Below, piece by piece: positions 50,868 through 58,611 of a DNA stretch of 64,000 bases (position 1 is its first letter; every line of letters begins with the position of its first letter). The notes under the pieces are model-generated. The model was not told the DNA's origin. It worked only from the letters and a program-made list of their open reading frames with translations, and searched no databases. A program made the translations under genes and the position numbers. This DNA comes from JAQUBU01 sp036677685 (GTDB lineage Bacteria; Bacillota; Syntrophomonadia; Syntrophomonadales; Syntrophomonadaceae), in assembly GCA_036677685.1 (NCBI GenBank), contig JAVBWA010000026.1, positions 59,971 to 123,970 of the forward strand, written 5' to 3'.

Positions 50868-52163
50868 TTATTCGAACAACGCTAATTGCTCTCCATAAAA
50901 AGAACCCGGCATAACACCAGGCCTTAATAGATTATTTAATATTCCTTCCAGTACTTGGACTACAATCGAATTGCCAGCCATTTTATAAAGCTGTGAATCA
51001 GATATGCCAGCGTTTTTACATAGCCAATAATCTGCATCGTCGAAACCCATAAGACGGAAACATTCGAGGGGGGTTAGTTTGCGGATAATGGAACCCTGTA
51101 AATAAAGCCCTGTTTTTGCCCCTAATCCTCCGCCGTTAGCGTTTTGACAAGCCGCTAAACCATTAATATCATAAACCCTTTGTCCTTGCGGGTAATTCCG
51201 GCTAAATTCGTTGCCATCATCTACCCATTTACTGTCACCAATGCCACCGATATACTGTAATACCCCAGTTCTCGCTCCATGATTATCTAGACCATGATAA
51301 TATGATGCTGGAATACAACGGCACAAACCGTCGCCCGGGACAATCTGATTGTCCCGATTAATTAAAATACCGTGCGTGAATCGCTCATCTGCTCGGAGTG
51401 TATAAGAATAATCATTGCCATCTTTTAACCTTGGCCCTTGTAACTGTGCTTTTTGAAATACAGGAGTATAGACCATATACGGCGGTTCTTTAAGATGCTT
51501 AATATCTTTTTCCTTTAACGACTCAATTAATTTCTCCGTTTTCTCCCGACTAATAAAATACTTCTCGTCTACCTCATCTTCTAATAAATCCTTTAATCTC
51601 AATCCATTATCAAACGGCAGCGGAAAGGTAAAACCATCGTCAACGTCCTTGCGAATACTGACAATGAAAACTCGTTCCCGGTTCTGCGGTATGCCGTAAT
51701 CTTTGGCGTTAAGCACTTCATGATAACTGTGATACCCAGCATCCTCTAAATCACATAAAATTTGGTGAAATATCGGCCTGAATTTTTCCGAAGTAAGATT
51801 CTTTACATTTTCGATAATTGAATACTCGGGCATCTTCGCCTTGAGGATTCGCAGGCCGTCATAATATAGGCCGCTGCGTGTTTGCCCTTCGATAACTCCG
51901 GCTTGTTTGCCAGCAACGGAAATATCCTGGCATGGAAAGCCCCAGGTCATTAAATCGAAGTCAGGCAATTTAGTTTCATCCACCTTTGTTATATCCCACA
52001 AATTAAGGCTCTCCGGCACGTTATGAATAAGCGAATATGCCTTGCTTGCCCACTTATCTATCTCGCAGTAAAAAACTGTTTCGTGCGGTATCTCCTGCCG
52101 CTCTAATGCCTTTTCAAAAGCACCGATGCCGGAAAAGAAGCTGCCTATTTTAATTTTGTCCAT
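50868..52163 (-). CDS. DNA (cytosine-5)-methyltransferase
   Basis: 431 residues from ATG 52163. Motifs of 5mC enzymes in order: FFSGIGAFEKAL (SAM binding), WGFPCQDISVAGKQAG (catalytic Cys), IIENVKNL, PQNRERVF, and a C-terminal PLECFRLMGF...YKMAGNSI. The target-recognition region (about 230-340) is long and unassignable. No restriction partner adjacent, so it is probably protective or regulatory. It follows the initiator gene, separated by element B. Confidence 0.9.
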   Translation of the reverse strand: MDKIKIGSFFSGIGAFEKALERQEIPHETVFYCEIDKWASKAYSLIHNVPESLNLWDITKVDETKLPDFDLMTWGFPCQDISVAGKQAGVIEGQTRSGLYYDGLRILKAKMPEYSIIENVKNLTSEKFRPIFHQILCDLEDAGYHSYHEVLNAKDYGIPQNRERVFIVSIRKDVDDGFTFPLPFDNGLRLKDLLEDEVDEKYFISREKTEKLIESLKEKDIKHLKEPPYMVYTPVFQKAQLQGPRLKDGNDYSYTLRADERFTHGILINRDNQIVPGDGLCRCIPASYYHGLDNHGARTGVLQYIGGIGDSKWVDDGNEFSRNYPQGQRVYDINGLAACQNANGGGLGAKTGLYLQGSIIRKLTPLECFRLMGFDDADYWLCKNAGISDSQLYKMAGNSIVVQVLEGILNNLLRPGVMPGSFYGEQLALFE

Positions 52164-52199
52164 ATTTCCACGTCCTTTCCTCACGTCCAGAAAATACAA

Positions 52200-52261
52200 A
52201 AAGCAGGTGTATCGGGGGACGTGTTCCCGATAAAAGGCCGTCGACTGCCTTCACCTGCTTT
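52200..52261 (-). promoter_or_regulatory. Three-way-junction element B, upstream of the methyltransferase
   Basis: Perfect branched structure: AAAGCAGGTG/CACCTGCTTT (10 pairs), ATCGGG/CCCGAT (6 pairs) and AAGGC/GCCTT (5 pairs, 8-base loop). On the minus strand the outer stem is followed by TTTTTGTATTTT. It is the best-formed member of the A/B/C family. Confidence 0.65.
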
Positions 52262-52288
52262 GTTGTCTATTTAGTTTTGGTTGGTTCT

Positions 52289-53002
52289 TTACGGTGAATT
52301 AATCATATTCGGCAAGGTATACGAGCTTCTTCTCTTGTTGAAATACTCTTTGACTTGTTGGTGAAAAGCTAACTCGGTTATGCCGTTTTCCATGAAGGAG
52401 GATAGAATAACTTCATCTTCCGGGCTGGCAGTAAAGTCCTTGCCGGTCTTAAACTTGAATTGACGTTCCCAAATACCCAAAAGAGAATTAAAAAGATTTG
52501 CATTGTTATGTGTTTCTTTTTCTATTATTTCTTCTTGGGTATTTCTTTTTATGGGTGCAATGGTTGCACTACCCTGGTGAACTGATTGCACTACAGGTGG
52601 TGAAATAGTTGCACTAGGTGATGCAATGACTGCACTATTAGAGGGGTTTTCTGTTTCAGGTAGTGAACTGATTGCACTACCTTGAATAATTGAATATGTA
52701 TTGCTTTGATTGCTTTTCCTGTTAGGATTTTTATTCCGTCTAACCTCTTTGGTTATAAGGCTGTTTTTGTCCAACAAATTTATAATATCAATGGCTTTTC
52801 TCCTACTGATACCACACTTTTTAGATATGGTTTCATAGCTAGGGAAAGCCTGATTCCCATTATTTGAGCAACGACAAAGATAAATATAAACTAGCTTTTC
52901 GGTTGTTCTAAGCTCTCTGATGCTGCCGTTGTCATTAATCTTTATTTCTTCGTCAAAAATGTCATTCGGGACCTGAAAATAATCAGTATTCTTTTCTGCC
53001 AT
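52289..53002 (-). CDS. Phage replication initiator (HTH_36-like) carrying an internal iteron origin
   Basis: 237 residues, GGGTGTAAGAG upstream. N-terminal winged-helix domain (SIRELRTTEKLVYIYLCRCSNNGNQAFPSYETISKKCGISRRKAIDIINLL), a Ser/Ala-rich central linker that corresponds to the iteron DNA, and a C-terminal helical domain like DnaD-type helicase loaders (ANLFNSLLGIWERQFKFKTGKDFT...). Placing the origin inside the initiator gene is known from lambda-type and Firmicutes phages. Confidence 0.75.
   Translation of the reverse strand: MAEKNTDYFQVPNDIFDEEIKINDNGSIRELRTTEKLVYIYLCRCSNNGNQAFPSYETISKKCGISRRKAIDIINLLDKNSLITKEVRRNKNPNRKSNQSNTYSIIQGSAISSLPETENPSNSAVIASPSATISPPVVQSVHQGSATIAPIKRNTQEEIIEKETHNNANLFNSLLGIWERQFKFKTGKDFTASPEDEVILSSFMENGITELAFHQQVKEYFNKRRSSYTLPNMINSP
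52565..52680. repeat. Iteron array, candidate replication origin
   Basis: TGCACTA occurs five times (52565, 52587, 52610, 52631, 52673), spaced 22, 23, 21 and 42 bases, that is in near two-turn helical register with one gap. An 18-base core GTGAACTGATTGCACTAC is identical at 52577-52594 and 52663-52680. The copies fall in different reading frames of the surrounding initiator gene, so the DNA itself is conserved. Confidence 0.7.
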
Positions 53003-53049
53003 CTCTTACACCCGCTTTCTTGGTGTTACGCTTTCAGAAAATAATTGAA

Positions 53050-53102
53050 GCGGGCAGGTGGTGAAAGCACTCCACTTTTCGTCCGGCCAAAGACTAGCCC
53101 GC
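53050..53102 (-). promoter_or_regulatory. Three-way-junction element C, upstream of the initiator gene
   Basis: GCGGGC (53050-53055) pairs with GCCCGC (53097-53102). Inside lie AGGTGG/CCACTT and GTC...GAC (8-base loop). On the minus strand the order P1-TA-P3-GAAA-P2-P1 matches element A. The T-run after the outer stem is poor, unlike A and B. Confidence 0.5.
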
Positions 53103-53122
53103 AAATTACCAACAATATAAAA

Positions 53123-53138
53123 ACCGGCCTGAGCCGGT
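53123..53138 (-). terminator. Terminator upstream of element C
   Basis: ACCGGC-CTGA-GCCGGT; on the minus strand TTTTTATATT follows. It separates whatever transcript enters from upstream from the initiator leader. Confidence 0.6.
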
Positions 53139-53397
53139 AATTATCTCACTAAATATTCAATTCGTGCGCATTTTCCCCTTCGCGCCCGTATACAGGATAG
53201 CACATCAAGGATGCTTTTAAAGAGGCAAATCCAGCGTACATCCGGGGCAATATCGGGGGTTTTGTTTTGGGCCGCTGGTTTCCCGCGCTGTCTCGTGCGC
53301 GTGCGACTTATTATATTAGTAACATAAATGTGTGTGCTTTGTGTGTGTCCTATTCGTGTTATTTTCGTGCAGTTTGACAGTTTGACCGGGTATAAGC

Positions 53398-53427
53398 TTG
53401 CATCCGGTGTATATCTCTTGCTATACT
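53398..53427 (+). promoter_or_regulatory. Promoter of the rightward accessory operon
   Basis: TTGCAT and TATACT separated by 18 bases, 20 bases before the ribosome site of the 53449 gene. The stretch 53003-53397 otherwise holds elements C and the terminator, and no gene. Confidence 0.55.
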
Positions 53428-53448
53428 ACCCTTTAGGAGGTGGATACT

Positions 53449-53619
53449 ATGCCAAACCAACCGGCAAAAGATACAACCGGGATTTTTATCCGGGTACACA
53501 ACGATACCAAGGCAGCGATACAGGCCGACTGTGAGCGAATAAACCGGCTTGTGCCCGGTGCAAACATGACCATATCAAGCTGGATTCGCGCCGCGATAGA
53601 CGCGCAATTAAAAAAATAG
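53449..53619 (+). CDS. Ribbon-helix-helix-like small DNA-binding protein
   Basis: 56 residues, AGGAGGTGG upstream. GIFIRVHNDTKAAIQADCERINRL...ISSWIRAAIDAQL resembles CopG/Arc-type RHH repressors. Likely autoregulator of the divergent region. Confidence 0.6.
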   Translation: MPNQPAKDTTGIFIRVHNDTKAAIQADCERINRLVPGANMTISSWIRAAIDAQLKK

Positions 53620-53668
53620 CAAGCATATACCTTAAGATAATTTCGACAAATTAAGACAACGCCTGATA

Positions 53669-53690
53669 AGCCCGTAATATCGGGCTTTTT
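53669..53690 (+). terminator. Intrinsic terminator after the RHH gene
   Basis: AGCCCG-TAATAT-CGGGCT followed by TTTTT. Confidence 0.8.
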
Positions 53691-53726
53691 GTGCGTAATT
53701 AAATATTAAAAATAATACCTTTTTGC

Positions 53727-53756
53727 TTGACAGGGTGATATATACCGTGGTAAAAT
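53727..53756 (+). promoter_or_regulatory. Sigma-A promoter of the 53807 gene
   Basis: TTGACA and TAAAAT with an 18-base spacer, 50 bases before the ATG of 53807. Confidence 0.7.
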
Positions 53757-53775
53757 GGTCGTAGACCAAGAGGGA

Positions 53776-53787
53776 GGGGCACGCCCC
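53776..53787 (+). repeat. GC hairpin before the 53807 gene
   Basis: GGGG-CACG-CCCC directly upstream of the ribosome site. One of a series of hairpins preceding genes of this operon. Confidence 0.5.
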
Positions 53788-53806
53788 ACGAAAGGAGACG
53801 GATAGC

Positions 53807-53992
53807 ATGAAAGATCTATATGAAGAATACTTAATTTGCTTTATTGACGGAACATACACATACAGGAAGTCATACAAAGATGCTTTAAACCTATCTCGCG
53901 AAAACAACAATTCAACAATATATGGCGCCAAATGGTTTAAAACAAAATTTTCAGGGTTACTGCAAAAACAATGGGAGAAAATTAATTATTAA
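53807..53992 (+). CDS. Hypothetical small protein
   Basis: 61 residues, AAAGGAGACGG upstream. Aromatic and Lys-rich (YEEYLICFIDGTYTYRKSYKDALNLSREN). Unrecognised. Confidence 0.5.
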   Translation: MKDLYEEYLICFIDGTYTYRKSYKDALNLSRENNNSTIYGAKWFKTKFSGLLQKQWEKINY

Positions 53993-53998
53993 CGGCCA

Positions 53999-54015
53999 GC
54001 CGGGGCCTATCCGGC
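53999..54015 (+). repeat. GC hairpin before the 54032 gene
   Basis: GCCGG-GGCCTAT-CCGGC, 17 bases before the ATG, member of the hairpin series. Confidence 0.5.
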
Positions 54016-54031
54016 GCAAGGAGGCGACAGG

Positions 54032-54142
54032 ATGGAGATTTTAAACAGTGGTTGGATTCCGGTAGGCTTTATGGTAGCGATAGCAGGGATATTCTTTTTT
54101 GGTATTGTTATCCCGGCAGAACGGGAGCGGCAGAACGGGTAA
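54032..54142 (+). CDS. Small membrane protein (36 aa)
   Basis: AAGGAGGCG upstream. One hydrophobic helix (PVGFMVAIAGIFFFGIVIP) with a charged C-terminus. Unrecognised. Confidence 0.45.
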   Translation: MEILNSGWIPVGFMVAIAGIFFFGIVIPAERERQNG

Positions 54143-54171
54143 GCGACATACTACAACTAGCACCCTGCTTT

Positions 54172-54194
54172 CCGGCTCTTGACTCAGGGGCCGG
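54172..54194 (+). repeat. GC hairpin before the 54231 gene
   Basis: CCGGC-TCTTGACTCAGGG-GCCGG, the flanks extend the pairing (TTTCC/GGAA). Member of the hairpin series. Confidence 0.5.
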
Positions 54195-54230
54195 GCGGAA
54201 GGGACTAGAAAAAAGATTGGAGGAAATGAA

Positions 54231-54443
54231 ATGTTAAAAACCGAACAGAACACACCACAAATGGAAAAGAAGGTACTGACCGCAGCGAGAAAACATTTTG
54301 AGCAACGCAAAGGAATTACCGCAAATTTTGAGCATGGACAATGGTGGATAACCAGAGATAACGGAGGGGAATTTGAAAACTATAGCGTAGTTGACGCGGA
54401 AGGACCGGGAACCATTAATGGTTTTGATTTTGAGCAAGTTTAG
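54231..54443 (+). CDS. Conserved small phage protein
   Basis: 70 residues. Pattern ARKHFEQRKGITANFEHGQWWITRDNGG...YSVVDAEG recurs in phage and conjugative-element genomes; function not known to me. Confidence 0.5.
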   Translation: MLKTEQNTPQMEKKVLTAARKHFEQRKGITANFEHGQWWITRDNGGEFENYSVVDAEGPGTINGFDFEQV

Positions 54444-54455
54444 TTTCCTGCTCCT

Positions 54456-54474
54456 GCCCGGACGTGCATCGGGC
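54456..54474 (+). repeat. GC hairpin before the 54509 gene
   Basis: GCCCG-GACGTGCAT-CGGGC, with flanking C/G extending the stem. Member of the hairpin series. Confidence 0.5.
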
Positions 54475-54508
54475 GGGGATAAGGGAATTAATGAAGGGAG
54501 GACCAACC

Positions 54509-55024
54509 ATGCTAGGAGCAAAAATCACCAACGAGCAACTAATCCAAATAGCGGCAGTTGACGCGGGCCTCGACCCGTTCGGAGAGTATTGCACTAAGGG
54601 AATGTTTAAGGCGGCGGGCTATCGCGTGAAGTCCGGAGAAAAGCCCGCGCTAGTGGTGGCCTTGTGGTGCCCACGGCAGTCAAAGGGCTCAGCAACCGAC
54701 ACCGCCGAGCCTCAGCAGGACGCGGAAACTCCGGGACTGTTCTTCCAGTTGAAAACCTGCCACCTATTCACCAGAGAGCAGGCCGTAAAGGTTGAGGACC
54801 TAGAAGCGGAAAAGCTCAGTAAGAAGTTTAAAAAGCAACGGGCGGCAGAGCTCAAGGCGGCTATCATGCCCGCGGGAATCGCACCGGACCAGGATTACAT
54901 TATCCCTCGGTGGTGCAAGCGGAAAACCGGGACACCGATTGATGTGGCAGTTGAGCGGGTGCAGCAGGCAGGGTTCCGGGTAGAAGATTCAAATGGCTTA
55001 TATCAGTTGTTATTGGCGATGTAA
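54509..55024 (+). CDS. ArdC-like single-strand-binding domain protein
   Basis: 171 residues from ATG 54509. Central GYRVKSGEKPALVVALWCPRQ... and FFQLKTCHLFTREQ resemble the ArdC antirestriction N-terminal domain found on plasmids and ICEs. Flanks are helical. Could counter host restriction; assignment by pattern. Confidence 0.45.
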   Translation: MLGAKITNEQLIQIAAVDAGLDPFGEYCTKGMFKAAGYRVKSGEKPALVVALWCPRQSKGSATDTAEPQQDAETPGLFFQLKTCHLFTREQAVKVEDLEAEKLSKKFKKQRAAELKAAIMPAGIAPDQDYIIPRWCKRKTGTPIDVAVERVQQAGFRVEDSNGLYQLLLAM

Positions 55025-55038
55025 GGGAGGGGTGAAGA

Positions 55039-55389
55039 ATGAAACTGGTTGGCATTACGGACGAAATAACCACTTGCGACTGTTGCGGTAAAACTAATCT
55101 AAAAAAGACCTTTGCCGTAATGGATGACGATGGAAATGTTAATTATTACGGTTCAGAGTGTTATGCCCGCTTAATGGGTATTCGCCCGAAAGACTCCAGA
55201 ATTAGATTAGACGGCGCGTTAATCCAGCGGGTGGGAGTTATTACGGTCCGGCAACACGGGCACGAATTTTACAGTATATGGCGAGCGGGCAAATTACTCG
55301 AAACCTGCCCAATAGGTACTAATACTTGGAAATTGGCGAAGGAATACGCACAGACAGCGGAAAAGCCCCAGGTTGCCGCCCAGGGCTAA
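55039..55389 (+). CDS. Zinc-finger protein (hypothetical)
   Basis: 116 residues, GGGAGGGG upstream. N-terminal TCDCCGKTNLKKTFAVMD...GSECYARLMG is a four-Cys treble-clef-like finger. The remainder is short alpha/beta. Unrecognised. Confidence 0.5.
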   Translation: MKLVGITDEITTCDCCGKTNLKKTFAVMDDDGNVNYYGSECYARLMGIRPKDSRIRLDGALIQRVGVITVRQHGHEFYSIWRAGKLLETCPIGTNTWKLAKEYAQTAEKPQVAAQG

Positions 55390-55408
55390 TCCTCAGTAAC
55401 ACACATAA

Positions 55409-55450
55409 CCGGGGTTACGCGGTCCCTTAGTAAGACCATTATAACCCCGG
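55409..55450 (+). repeat. Large nested dyad before the 55485 gene
   Basis: CCGGGGTTA pairs with TAACCCCGG (9 pairs) and encloses GGTC/GACC (4 pairs). The word CCGGGGTTA recurs in the hairpin at 56927-56943. Strongest member of the hairpin series. Confidence 0.6.
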
Positions 55451-55484
55451 ACCAAAACAAAAGTAAAGGAAAGGGGTTTTAGAG

Positions 55485-55643
55485 ATGAATACTTATTATT
55501 TCAGAGTAAACGATTCTAAAGGCAACGTCTACCACATGGAAGTTAAAGCACCCAATTTTGAAACTGCTAGAGACAGAGCCATGGATAATTGCTATCGTTG
55601 CGGGCTTTGTTTTGTGGGCAGGATTTATGAGGGGGTGAATTAA
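55485..55643 (+). CDS. Small protein (52 aa)
   Basis: ATG after AAAGGGG. Beta-rich with NCYRCGLC near the end, possibly zinc binding; stop is two bases before the next start. Unrecognised. Confidence 0.5.
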   Translation: MNTYYFRVNDSKGNVYHMEVKAPNFETARDRAMDNCYRCGLCFVGRIYEGVN

Positions 55644-55644
55644 T

Positions 55645-56916
55645 ATGACAACAGCAACCGCAGAACGCGCTTATATATTCAATCTGGAGACTTTGAAAAT
55701 TGAACTACATTTCACTAAGGCCGAGTATCATGCATTGCCAGAATCAACCAAAAAGGAATTAAAATCAGCCTTCTTATTTTCGGGCAAAACCTCCGCTTGG
55801 GTGAGCCGGGCGAAGGAAGGAAATTTATATCATGCGCGCCGAGTAGCCGCTAAACTAGGCTTTAATCAGGAGCAACGCACCGGCGAACGGCTTTCCTTTG
55901 CCGAGCAGGTGGAACGCTCAGTTGAACGGGCAGAACATCGGGCAGAACGCTTTGAGGGATACGCCGATAACGCCGAACACCGGGCCGAAGGGATGCAGGC
56001 CGAATTTAATAAATATCGTGGAGATATAGCTTTTTTTACTCAGCCAAATATAACTGATTCCTCAGCAGGCCGCGCATTCACCCGCAGGCGTGAAAAGATC
56101 ATGGCGAGATATGAACGCGGTTTTGAAGAATACCGCAAGTCAGAGTATTTCCGGGACCGGGCGGCAACCGCTCAGAACACCGCAGACATGAAGAAGTTTC
56201 AAGACCCGGTATATCTGGATAGCAGAATCAAAGAATGTAAGAAGCATATTCGCAATATGGAAAAGAACATAGTTGAGTATGAAGAAATCCTGCATAGCCT
56301 GGAGAGCCACACAGAGGACCGGCAAAGCCCGCATTATGGACGCTTCACTCAGGAGCAAATTGCCGGATGGATTGAAAGCGAACTGGAGCGCATGGAGGCC
56401 GAAATAGATAAACAGGGCTATATGGAAAACTGTATGGAGGAAATCGGCGGCATAGCTTTTTCTAAGGAGAATATAAAAGTTGGTTATATAGTCAGGATGC
56501 AGCGGTCAAGGCGTTGTGAAATTGTTTCGGCGGGACCGGTGAATGTTCAGTATAAAATACTTGAAGGCGGGGCCGCTGGCATGGTATTAACCGCACCTTA
56601 TGTCGAGATAAGCGAAATCATAGAAGCAAAAGAAGCCTCAGTAAAGATTGAGAATCCATTTAAAGAGGGCGACATATTAACCAAACATTATGGCAATGAC
56701 GGCACAAGGGGTGTTTACAGAGCCTATCAGGTTGTCAAGGTTACTGCCACCGGCGTTAAAATCCAGGCTATCGCAGTTGAAGAAAACAAGCCTATACCCG
56801 ACCAATTTACCGGGGAAAAGGCGAAGCAAAAGAAGGTAGTCAAGAGCAAATGGAGTGATTTTGTCGGAGTCTATGATGATGATTGGCAGTTGCATAAATA
56901 TAATGTGGCTCAGTAG
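55645..56916 (+). CDS. DUF3560-like accessory protein
   Basis: 423 residues. Central region with repeated AEHRAERFEGYADNAEHRAEG resembles DUF3560, found in plasmid-borne and integrative-element proteins, with a C-terminal beta region. N-terminal 80 residues (FTKAEYHALPESTKKELKSAFLFSGKTSAWVSRAKEGN) are a distinct domain. Role unknown. Confidence 0.5.
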   Translation: MTTATAERAYIFNLETLKIELHFTKAEYHALPESTKKELKSAFLFSGKTSAWVSRAKEGNLYHARRVAAKLGFNQEQRTGERLSFAEQVERSVERAEHRAERFEGYADNAEHRAEGMQAEFNKYRGDIAFFTQPNITDSSAGRAFTRRREKIMARYERGFEEYRKSEYFRDRAATAQNTADMKKFQDPVYLDSRIKECKKHIRNMEKNIVEYEEILHSLESHTEDRQSPHYGRFTQEQIAGWIESELERMEAEIDKQGYMENCMEEIGGIAFSKENIKVGYIVRMQRSRRCEIVSAGPVNVQYKILEGGAAGMVLTAPYVEISEIIEAKEASVKIENPFKEGDILTKHYGNDGTRGVYRAYQVVKVTATGVKIQAIAVEENKPIPDQFTGEKAKQKKVVKSKWSDFVGVYDDDWQLHKYNVAQ

Positions 56917-56926
56917 CAATGACAGG

Positions 56927-56943
56927 GCCGGGGTTAACCCGGC
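56927..56943 (+). repeat. GC hairpin before the 56965 gene
   Basis: GCCGGG-GTTAA-CCCGGC, 22 bases before the ATG. Contains CCGGGGTTA as the 55409 dyad does. Confidence 0.55.
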
Positions 56944-56964
56944 TCAGTAAAGGAGGCAGGTTCG

Positions 56965-57156
56965 ATGAATACGATTCTTGACAACCCTAAAAGCCTTATG
57001 AATTTATCCAGAGAAGAACTTGACGAAATATTACTTGACAGCAAATATAATCGGCCAATGCTACGCGAATTAGTTCGGCGTTGCCTAAAAGAAATGAAGG
57101 ACGCTCGGGAAACCATAGAATACCTTCGCGGCGAATTGAAGACAAAGGAGGGCTAA
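56965..57156 (+). CDS. Hypothetical small helical protein
   Basis: 63 residues, AAGGAGGCAGG upstream. Helical, acidic and basic alternating. Unrecognised. Confidence 0.45.
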   Translation: MNTILDNPKSLMNLSREELDEILLDSKYNRPMLRELVRRCLKEMKDARETIEYLRGELKTKEG

Positions 57157-57157
57157 C

Positions 57158-57262
57158 ATGGACTCTATAATATTCAGTCTACAATCACAAATCCGCGTCA
57201 TGCAGGAGAAAATAGAAGCCCTGGAAATCAGGGCCGAAATGCTGGAAGGAGATGGAGAGTAA
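57158..57262 (+). CDS. Tiny coiled-coil protein (34 aa)
   Basis: ATG immediately after the previous stop, helical (SLQSQIRVMQEKIEALEIRAEML); its TAA overlaps the next ATG. Unrecognised. Confidence 0.4.
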   Translation: MDSIIFSLQSQIRVMQEKIEALEIRAEMLEGDGE

Positions 57263-57561
57263 TGGAATACACTAAGGGACCGTGGAAGTGGAAAAAATCT
57301 GAATTTGGTTTTAAAAATCTTGTAGGCGCAAATGGCGAAGATATTTTGTATTACACAAATGACGATGATGGATTACACGGAGAGGAAACAGATAAATCCC
57401 TTATTGCCGCCGCGCCGGAGATGTATGAGGCGTTGAAAATTTATGGCGATGGTTTAAGACTTGGTGGTGGCTTAAATAGCTTACTGGATTATTTAAAGCA
57501 CCATGATTTTGCTAGTAAAGTCGAGCAAGCCCTCAGTAAAGCAGAAGGGAGGCAACCTTAA
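57262..57561 (+). CDS. Ead/Ea22-like short protein
   Basis: 99 residues. TKGPWKWKKSEFG...NGEDILYYTNDD...DKSLIAAAPEMYEALK resembles the N-terminal part of Ead/Ea22-like proteins such as the one at 17993-18631. Overlaps the recombinase start by one base. Confidence 0.5.
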   Translation: MEYTKGPWKWKKSEFGFKNLVGANGEDILYYTNDDDGLHGEETDKSLIAAAPEMYEALKIYGDGLRLGGGLNSLLDYLKHHDFASKVEQALSKAEGRQP

Positions 57562-58235
57562 TGGCAATAGCAGAGAGCCAAATCCCAACACTGTATGTAA
57601 GCAATCGCTCAGGGACCACCATAAAAGCCGTGGAGCCTCAGCAGGAACCGAAAAAACGCGAAGGCCGGAAACTGCCCAAGGTCATTCCCTCAGAAGGAGT
57701 TAAGAAAATCCTAGCTCAGCCGAACACCGAAACCAAGTCAGGGCTTAAAAACAGGGCCATTTTAGAGGCTTTGTATCGGGCGGGGTTAAGGGTAGCAGAA
57801 TTAACCAATCTCGCGCCAGCAGACGTAAATATTGACGCTGGACGCATTTATGTGCAACAAGGCAAGGGCTCTAAGGACCGCTATATCCCTATTGGACCAA
57901 CCTTAATGAAATGGCTTAAAAAGTGGAACGAGATCCGTCCGGAATCAGATTACTTTTTTTGTACCGGGAAAGGCGGTCAGCTTGACACCAGGCAAATCCG
58001 CGAAATGTGTTATCGTATGAGTAGAAAGGCAGGGGTTTACATTCAGGACGGCAAGGAAAAAATATTAGTAAGCCCGCATAAATGGCGACACACCTATGCA
58101 TCCGGCTTGTTAAACAGAGGCATGAACATTAGAAAAGTCCAGCAATTACTTGGGCATAAAAAAGTAACCACCACCGAGATTTACACAGAGGTAAATATGG
58201 ACGAACTGGACCGGGAGATTAAGGCGATAGATTAG
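57561..58235 (+). CDS. Tyrosine recombinase (Xer/integrase-like), catalytic domain only
   Basis: 224 residues; catalytic set R-K-H-R-H-Y is visible in AGLRVAEL, KGSKDRYIP, SPHKWRHTYASGLLNRG, LGHKKVTTTEIYTEV. The N-terminal SAM-like DNA-binding domain normally 90-100 residues long is shortened to about 35. It may be the integrase of this element or a dimer-resolution recombinase. It lies about 4.5 kb from the ssrA junction. Confidence 0.85.
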   Translation: MAIAESQIPTLYVSNRSGTTIKAVEPQQEPKKREGRKLPKVIPSEGVKKILAQPNTETKSGLKNRAILEALYRAGLRVAELTNLAPADVNIDAGRIYVQQGKGSKDRYIPIGPTLMKWLKKWNEIRPESDYFFCTGKGGQLDTRQIREMCYRMSRKAGVYIQDGKEKILVSPHKWRHTYASGLLNRGMNIRKVQQLLGHKKVTTTEIYTEVNMDELDREIKAID

Positions 58236-58246
58236 GAGGAATTATA

Positions 58247-58600
58247 ATGGACTTTAATAACCTTAGCGAGATTCAAAAAATGCAGATTCAGGCGATTTTG
58301 GACTCCCACAGGGAGGAGCAAGCCAGGATTAACCCAATCCATGACCATTTTAGTAAAGACCACCGGAATTTTATACTTGAAATTTTTACTTTAGGTGACG
58401 AGTATCAATTTGTGCAATATCTGCGCAAAGGCGACGACAATCCCCGGTGGATGGCATTTATTAATTATGAGCCGTTAAACTATATGTCCGATACTCTTGA
58501 TGGGATTATTCTTGTGGCTCTTAGCCATAAATACGAAGGGCACAACGGGCAGGCGGCTTATTATATGGCTAAAATGTTAGGGATGCCGGGAGAGGGATAG
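58247..58600 (+). CDS. Hypothetical protein
   Basis: 117 residues, AGGAGGAAT upstream. Helical N-terminus (NLSEIQKMQIQAILDSHREEQA), then alpha/beta. Unrecognised. Confidence 0.45.
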   Translation: MDFNNLSEIQKMQIQAILDSHREEQARINPIHDHFSKDHRNFILEIFTLGDEYQFVQYLRKGDDNPRWMAFINYEPLNYMSDTLDGIILVALSHKYEGHNGQAAYYMAKMLGMPGEG

Positions 58601-58611
58601 GAGGAATAAAG

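Noticed and set aside
48162..53102. Hammerhead or other known small ribozyme in the three-way-junction elements
   Set aside because: The junction between outer stem and first hairpin has only one to three bases, so the CUGANGA core is absent even though a GAAA follows.
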